A stretch of 64,000 bases of DNA, taken from assembly GCA_033032175.1 (NCBI GenBank), contig CM065310.1:4340001-4404000 (forward strand). Reading direction: 5' to 3'. The notes under the pieces are model-generated. The model saw nothing but the letters and a program-made list of their open reading frames with translations, made no database searches and was not told where the DNA came from. Below, in pieces: positions 57,553-64,000 of the stretch. The stretch comes from Saturnia japonica (Eukaryota; Arthropoda; Insecta; Lepidoptera; Saturniidae). Position 1 is the stretch's first letter; every line of letters begins with the position of its first letter. A program made the translations under genes and the position numbers.

Positions 57553-58114
57553 ATTTTCAAATACGGTAAAAAGATTTCATGAGTGACATTTTGAACATAA
57601 TGGAATGTATACAAATGTATGTAATTGTACAGTTATAAAGGTTAAAAAACTGAATTCATGATCTCAATTTTTTTAGAAAGAAAGATTTGCAACTAAGGCA
57701 TTGGACAAAATAAAAATATTTTACAATTACTTACAGTAACAAAATCAAATGCCAGTTGTTACAAAATGGTTCCAGCTTAGAATAAATGTTTAAATTATCT
57801 AATTTTCATAAATAATATATAATATAGTCAAATTAATCTATGTGCGGTTTTTATAAAATATTGAAGTTTTTAATTATATACGCTTGTAAAGATAAAGTCA
57901 TTATGGTCATTGTACTATTGGTAAATGAAAATTAAGCTTATATTAAAAAAACGTTTAAAAAAAATTCACCTTGAAAATGTCACATTAAAAAAAGAAATAA
58001 TATAAAATCTGTCATTTACATTTTTTTGACATAATTTGTAAGTACTTCATATTCTACTTTTGGATATTTTTTTTAATATTTTGATATGTGTTTTAATATT
58101 TATTTATAGCTAAA
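57553..58114. other. Intergenic, 562 bp
   Basis: AT-rich DNA between the channel stop codon and the start of the cysteine-rich protein gene. No polyadenylation signal is certain and no repeat is recognised. Confidence 0.6.
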
Positions 58115-58970
58115 ATGATAAAAACGTGTTGTTTTGGTTTGATAATTTTAAAAATCTTTACGTTCTTATTATCAGTTCACTGTGAACAGCCTTGGGAAAG
58201 GGATAATTCATTTTTAACTGAAAATGGTAATTTTCTATCCGTTTAACACAAAATAAAACAATTTAACTGTCTTACGGCCGTTTTCAATTACATATCTGAG
58301 TTAACTATCCTCGATTAGTACATATTTGTAATAAGTATTTTCTTTAACTTTATCGGCTTCCCTCTTATCTATTTAAGCTATAGGATATGGATATATATTA
58401 TGTATATGCGAAAAACTATCCATTGATAGGTTATTTAAAAAAAAGTAAGGACAAAAGGTTATATTTGTCTATCTTTAATAACTGAAGCATTGGTTGAAAA
58501 CAGCCGTTAGATTGATTAGTTATAGATTAATAATTAGGTTAGGAGTACAGCAGAGACTAATTATTAACTACAATTATTTTTGAATTGTAGTGTCTTACCA
58601 TTAGGCACAATGTCGTCACTTTGTCATACTATAAATAATACTTGGGCTTCGTGGCTAGCCAATCTTGCCTTAGAAATACATGCTACATCGCTATGTTATT
58701 CTTCACTCAAAGCTCAAGTTCTGGATTCGAACCCATCATTGGTTTACAGGCTATACTAGAAGTTGTAACGAAACTGTCTGCTCAACGCCATGTGATGGAG
58801 CAGCACCACCTCCGTTCTGTCCTGAGAGGATGCTAACGTGTCCCTCCGGATGTGCGTGCATGGCCGACTGTGAAAATTCAAGAATCATCTGCTTCATGAC
58901 CAAACATTGTTTGGAGATACGTAGATTTTTCACTAGGCGTAGGAAAGTTTCCACTAAAGTCAATTTCTAG
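58115..58970 (+). CDS. Secreted cysteine-rich protein, 110 residues, TIL-like spacing
   Basis: Exons 58115-58226 and 58750-58970 splice in phase 1 (donor ggtaattt, acceptor ttacag). Residues 1-23 are a clear signal peptide (CFGLIILKIFTFLLSVHC). The mature part has ten cysteines in SCNETVCSTPCDG.., PFCPERMLTC, PSGCACMADC, ENSRIICFMTKHC, then a basic tail with RRFFTRRRK. Ten cysteines with a C-x-C pair recall trypsin-inhibitor-like (TIL) protease inhibitors, but the spacing is not canonical. The basic tail is unusual for that family. It is likely exported to haemolymph, cuticle or seminal fluid; target unknown. It lies 562 bp downstream of the channel gene on the same strand. A signal-peptide exon followed by one domain exon is common for such proteins. 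It may equally be an orphan lepidopteran family. Confidence 0.72.
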
Positions 58971-61362
58971 AAATAAAAAGAAAAATTATTTGTTGTTGCA
59001 AACCTATACAAAAAATCCATGTACTTTTGAGAACATATTGCATCGAAGTACTACTTTATATCAAGGTGTTCTGTCTAATCATCTTGTCTCGTGATAATGC
59101 TTATTGTTTTCTTATAACTGCTAAAAATAAAATAAAATACCATGTTTGTATGTTATGTACTATTTTTATATTTATTTATTTAATCCTTGCTGACACTTAG
59201 TTCACACTTTTGCAAAACGATTAGTCTACGTAAAATTGTATATTTATCAATTTTTAACAAAAAAGAAAACAAACTTCAATGATTTTCAAGAATTCCATTG
59301 TGTATCGTTGAAGTTCAAAGTCCAATGCCAATCAAAATCAAAAAATCGTTATTCAATTAAGGCCCTAAGAAGGCAATATTCTATTTTGTTAACTGTACAA
59401 ATGTTAATATAACACTTCCAGATTCATCACATAATGATCCACCAATTAACAGTAAAATCCGCTTGACATGGTCCTATAAACTTGTGTGTCCGGCAAATCA
59501 GTAATGTGCTTCCGGATCTTGTTATTAGAACCTAACACAATATCACCTAAAAACCTTTTATTAGTAAACTTAGTTAAAGGTCTAAAACACGTGTAGCGAC
59601 TATATTTGATCTTTTATTTCATAGTATTTAACAAAAATTGTAGCTGATCTTGTAGCAAAATCCGAGCATTTCTCTATTAGTTTTACGAGCATACATTAAG
59701 TTATCAAAGATATATTGGGAGGGGAAAGTTAAAATACTAAATTCCTGGAACTTGTTCTTTAGTGATTCAATTAAATTTAAAGCTTGTTCACCCTATCCAA
59801 CAAAAAAAAGAATCATGCTGTGAATATGATTATTTTATTACTATGTGTAATGGTGGTCGCGATTTAATCTTTCATTGTTTTAACATGAAACTTTGAAATT
59901 ATCCAGTCTGTCTATTAAAAAAAAGAACTCCGTCTCCAGACCGCCAACGATGGCCAAAGCGTCGCCACGACAACATCCGCCAACATTGGGCCCAACATTG
60001 GGCCCAATATTCGGCCTGGCCCGCCGCATTATGTTTTACGTCAATGTACAGTATGTCCAGTAATAAGCGGCGTGGTAGGTATCTGTTTTTGTTTTTCGCG
60101 TTTCGGAATCACTTGCCTAGTTATCCATTTGGCGAAAGGCGTGAAGGCCTTCATGATAGTGACGTCCAGCAAAGGAATGCTGATCTATGGATGGCCGCCG
60201 TTGTTTCTGGATTGTATTAGGCTTATCATAAAGTAAAGTATCTTCATTTTACTTGCTACTATAAAAAAAGTCAGATTTACGCGTTTTATAACCACGATTT
60301 TTTTTATTAAATCTTTGTCACGTACGCTTGCTTTTGATATATGTAGGATAGGTTTCCTTGCTACCATTAAACGCGATATTACTTGGTGTAACACTGAGCG
60401 GTACGCGTCGGTTGAGTTGACTTGAAAGAAGCTTTTATATTCAACCCTTCGATCAATTCGACGGGCGAATGAATTTGTGTATATGCATGAGTCACTTACA
60501 TGAAAAGATGTCTCTATATCAACGGTTACTAACCTTTTCGGTCTTGTTACCCCTATGATCTATTAGGAAAACTACTTCTTCCCTCTCCCCCTTTTAAAAT
60601 ATTTATTATAAAGAAAGCAACACATAACAATACAAACAGTTTTATCAAAAATAACTTGTGCAAAAATGATCCGTTTTAATAAGGAGAAAGCATTTTTTTA
60701 CGAGAAATATTTAATTAGTCTAAGTAGCCACCTACTACATATTACTGTGGATGCACTTTTACCATTTTAATGAAAACTTCTCTAAGGACGGGAATCGATG
60801 ATCTCTTTTAAGGTATTTTCACCGCCTCGTTGCATTTGAAGTTTTTCCGTTATGAAAAGCTTTATTTAACCATAGCGATGTTACCCACATTTCGGCACCT
60901 AGCCTCTATACAAAATATGTATTACAATCTTTAAACTTAGGGATATAATTTATATTAATATTACAGTAGTTACTTAAGAGTGTGTTGACACATCACTTTA
61001 ATAGTCGAACTGTCGAACACCTCAATACAATGTTTAGGGTAGTGTTACACAAACTTGCCTTTGTTATTTTTAAGACAGGTAGGGAACAGAGAAATGTCTT
61101 TGTAAAAATTTCCACCTTCTACCTCAACCCTAAATAACATCGCAGTCAGCCTAGTGTTGTGTTCCTGTTGTAAGTAGGGTTTTTAGATCTCTCTGGGATA
61201 AGCGGGTTCAAGGTCGGCAATGCGCTAGTAATTAAGCGTCCTTAGGCTACGGTAGCTGCTTACCATCGGACGGACTGTATGCTTGTTTGCCAATTTTGTT
61301 GCATAATAAAACTAATCCCTTCCACCGCAGTTGCCATTTTATTTTAAAAGAAAATTAGTTTG
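58971..61362. other. Intergenic DNA, repeats only
   Basis: 59955-60035 has a short direct repeat (caacattgggccc, two copies plus a variant) in a GC-rich stretch. 60040-60240 is a decayed retroelement fragment (tccatttggcgaaaggcg, gaaggccttcatgatagtgacg). 60520-60905 pairs with 39184-39640. No exon is recognised on either strand. Confidence 0.5.
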
Positions 61363-61650
61363 GTAGCGTGTACGGACTTCGCGTGAGTTCGAATCACTGC
61401 AATGAGCCTGAGCTTTCGGTGAAGGAAAACATCGTGATGAAACCATAGCATGGTGGTGTAGGGCTTTTTCTAGAACCCGGCTTGCTAGCTACCACACACA
61501 ACTTGAAAATCTGTTGCCAAACACCAATAGGTGAGTTCAGGCAGCTGCACTTGAGAGCCAGTCTTATCGTAGGCTAGGCTAAGCTTATCGTACTTCTTCA
61601 CTTAAGATCAGGTAAAATAGTGGCAGCAACGCTAAATCCTATAACGATAA
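61363..61650 (+). repeat. tRNA-derived SINE, family B
   Basis: tggtagcgtgtacggact, gtgagttcgaatcactgc, aatgagcctgag, gaaaacatcgtgatgaaaccat, ggcttgctagct, tgccaaacaccaa, cttaagatcaggtaaaatagtggc. The most complete copy of the family in the window. Confidence 0.78.
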
Positions 61651-61959
61651 AAAAAAAACATAGAGCTACTCAACTGTGATTGAGCTACTATGCTATAGAC
61701 ACAATGGTATTAACAAAGAATTTTAAGCCTAAATACGGCGAAGTGCTCTCTGCTAGTATATTATGTCCGATCGACTATTGGGCTATGTTGCGATCGGCCA
61801 TATCATAGGCGATCGTCAGTTAAAGGTTATAGGAACAACAAACAAAAAAAAATGACAGCTAGTGATCGACTGCGAGTACAAAATGAAGGTACTCATTAAC
61901 TATAAATTTCCTTAGAACGCTGATGCCTGATACTGCATATTATAGGCATACTGTTCATA

Positions 61960-62025
61960 TGACAGCACGTTTATTTTTTAAAACGCTTTTTAAAATTTTT
62001 ATTTTTAGCTTCTTACGTATGTTAG

Positions 62026-62056
<31 letters not shown>

Positions 62057-62210
62057 CGGAAACTTTGAACCCCTTCAAAACGTCGGATTAACTCGAAATT
62101 TGGCATACTTATCAAGGACTGATGACAATTCAATATTACAAACAGTTAGATCCGTTATCCTTACTAGAATAATCAGGATTAGCGAGATAAGTTACTGACT
62201 TAGAATAAAA
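61960..62210 (+). repeat. Retroelement tail with (ATGT)n microsatellite
   Basis: About nine ATGT/GTAT units (62015-62055) lead into aacggaaactttgaaccc, ggattaactcgaaatttggc and attcaatattac. This is a common lepidopteran interspersed repeat. Confidence 0.6.
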
Positions 62211-62862
62211 CATCAATGAGTTCCCGATTTTATTGAAAACTATTGATTTTCTATAAAGCGTGGTTTTTGATTTTTTTTTCAATATCCTATTTATACAATT
62301 ATTTTAATATCTTAAAATACTAACTCGAGCAAAAAGTAGATGATAACAATACTAATAATTATAATAAGAACTATTTCTTTCAAACGCGGATAAATCTGTT
62401 CGGATTAAAGACCAAAATGTAAGATCAAAGTCTTTGCAGATGTAAATACGTATATCTATTATATAGATGTATAATTGAATACTTTCAATGTAAATATTTT
62501 ATACTTTTCGGGTATTCTCACGATCGACGCGGAAACCTCACTATGGGTTAACTGTTTGAGCACCCTTATTTTAGGGAATTAAGATTAAAATGATGTAGAA
62601 ACGTAGCGACGAGGTGCAGTCTTACGGAGTATCCCACAGAAAAAATATAATTTACATGAATTGGTTATGGAAATAATAACTTCCCAAAATACTATAAATA
62701 AAAAAGTAGGTACTGTTAGCATAACAAGTGATAAACAATCTAAAATATTATAAACATATAAATGTGAGGTAGTTCGAGTCGCAAAGCGTTGTATATTTCT
62801 TCCGGAGTTTATTTAATATGGTGAAACTGATCATAAAATGGTTGAGTTGAAATTTAAAGTCT

Positions 62863-63843
62863 TTCAGTTACATGAAGAAACAATTGAAGAAGTGAGGCGT
62901 CGGTTCGTCAAATCCGTCTTTATCCATCCGAAAGCGAAGCCAAGCGTTGAACATCAAAAAATCGTCTTTACATTCGATTTTAAAGAAAGACTTACATCTA
63001 AAAGCCTATAAAATTCAATTGCTTCAAGAATTGAAGGATACGGACTATGCTAATCGACTGAATTTTGCGAACGAAATGCTGCAGCGATTTAACAACTTTA
63101 ACAACATACTGTTCAGTGACGAAGCAAATTTTCACCTGAATGGTCATGTTAATAAGCAGAATTGTCGGTACTGGGCAGTGGAGAATCCGAGACGAAAGCA
63201 TGAACGACCCTTGCATAGCCCAAACGTCGTTGTTTGGGCCGCTATGTGTGCTAAAGGCATAATTGGTCCTTATTTTCATGAAGATCAACGAGGCCGCGCA
63301 ATTAATGTGAATAGTGACCGTTATTGCGATATGTTGCGAAATTTTTTGGTCCCAGAGTTGCAGGAGTTTGCAGGTTTCAACTCAAGAACGTAGTTCCAGC
63401 AAGTTGGGGCCACTTGCCATACCTCAAATGACTTAATGGAAGTTGTTAACGAATTATTCCCTAATAAAGTCATTTCGCGAAGGGGTAACATCAACTGGCC
63501 TCCCAAAAGCCCCGACCTTAGCCCGCTTGACTATTTTGCATGGGGATACCTTAAAAGTAAGGTTTATCAAAACAATCCGACGAATCTAACCCAGTTAAAG
63601 CAAAACATCAGGTCAGAAATGGCAGCAATATCGATAGCTATGTGTCAACATGTTATCGTCAATCTTCGTTTCCGTTTAGAAGAGTGCCAGCAACGTAACG
63701 GTCATCATTTGGATAACATCATCTTTTCCAAATAATTCTCCAATGCATATGCTAATAATAAACAATAAACTTTTTTATTTGCATACAAATAATTTTTGTT
63801 TCATTGAACTTACAAATACCCGATACCCTTTCTGGACACCTTG
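62863..63843 (+). mobile_element. DD41D Tc1/mariner element, 5' truncated, dead
   Basis: Same family as 53422-54552, over 95 percent alike by eye. The left end and helix-turn-helix region are missing. The right terminal inverted repeat is intact (tacccgataccctttctgga.. to ..caccttg, ending at 63843) and followed by TA. Together the two fragments define a family of about 1.45 kb. Confidence 0.88.
62947..63735 (+). pseudogene. DD41D transposase relic with lost catalytic aspartate
   Basis: Frames 62947-63393 and 63436-63735 are parts of one gene. A TAG at 63391-63393 replaces the Trp codon before QQ. The second catalytic aspartate of QQDGA is changed to valine (gttgggg for gatgggg). Single-base losses near 62893 and 62912 shift the frame at the 5' end. 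The C-terminus, absent from the first element, is here: MCQHVIVNLRFRLEECQQRNG, then HHLDNIIFSK. Confidence 0.88.
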
Positions 63844-64000
63844 TAGAAACGTAGCGACGAGGTGCAGTCTTACGGAGTATCCCACAGCAAAAATATAATT
63901 TACATGAATTGGTTATGGAAATAATAACTTTCCAAAATACTATAAATAAAAAAGTAGGTACTGTTAGCATAACAAGTGATAAACAATCTAAAATATTATA

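Larger units (their letters stand above)
62596..64000. repeat. 1,248-bp tandem unit, one full copy and the start of a second
   Basis: 62596-62752 and 63844-64000 are direct repeats of 157 bp with two differences, and the match is still running at the window edge. The offset is exactly 1,248 bp. The unit contains about 270 bp of flank plus the 5'-truncated DD41D element; its second copy starts at the TA that borders the element's right inverted repeat. Confidence 0.9.

Noticed and set aside
61363..61440. Possible tRNA gene around gtgagttcgaatcactgc
   Set aside because: It recurs at 31743 and 46240 with a SINE body; no cloverleaf.
62015..62055. Short tandem units suggestive of a repeat array or CRISPR
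   Set aside because: A simple ATGT microsatellite at a retroelement tail; no spacers.

Overview
The window looks like AT-rich moth or butterfly (Lepidoptera) nuclear DNA. Genes are split by many short exons, and introns and intergenic DNA are full of SINE, RTE and jockey-type LINE tails, MITEs and Tc1/mariner elements typical of that order. No organism was given; the assignment is inference from gene structure and repeat style. All gene models were assembled by eye from exon homology, GT/AG borders and phase continuity.

Layout. (1) 360-4305, minus: five coding exons of an Hsp70-family chaperone whose C-terminus lies off the left edge or is missing. (2) 4306-8740: repeats only. (3) 8741-12837 and 13030-17163: a near-identical tandem duplication of about 4.1 kb. 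Each copy carries the last two exons of the neighbouring DHTKD1 gene and a complete two-exon gene for SMKR1 (small lysine-rich protein 1), all minus. (4) 16339-40149, minus: a complete 20-exon gene for DHTKD1, the mitochondrial 2-oxoadipate dehydrogenase E1 (921 codons before the stop, all phases matching). A 1.29-kb mariner with an open transposase sits in intron 9. (5) 40150-45713: intergenic, with a jockey-like LINE relic. (6) 45714-57552, plus: a pickpocket-type DEG/ENaC sodium channel subunit in ten exons. Exons 6-8 are tandemly duplicated and a truncated DD41D Tc1/mariner element lies between the copies. (7) 58115-58970, plus: a small secreted cysteine-rich protein. (8) 58971-64000: repeats, then a second dead DD41D element inside a 1,248-bp tandem unit that runs off the right edge.

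The most notable structure is repeated local tandem duplication. It leaves an orphan pair of DHTKD1 terminal exons, two intact SMKR1 paralogues with mostly amino-acid-changing differences, and a channel gene in which one exon copy (8A) is frameshifted while its downstream copy (8B) is intact. Uncollapsed haplotypes in the assembly could produce the same pattern, so read depth and long reads across the junctions would decide.

The genes do not form one pathway: a chaperone, a lysine/tryptophan-degradation enzyme, a possible cilium/sperm small protein, a sensory or epithelial channel and a secreted cysteine-rich protein. I saw no CRISPR array, rRNA, functional tRNA or virus.
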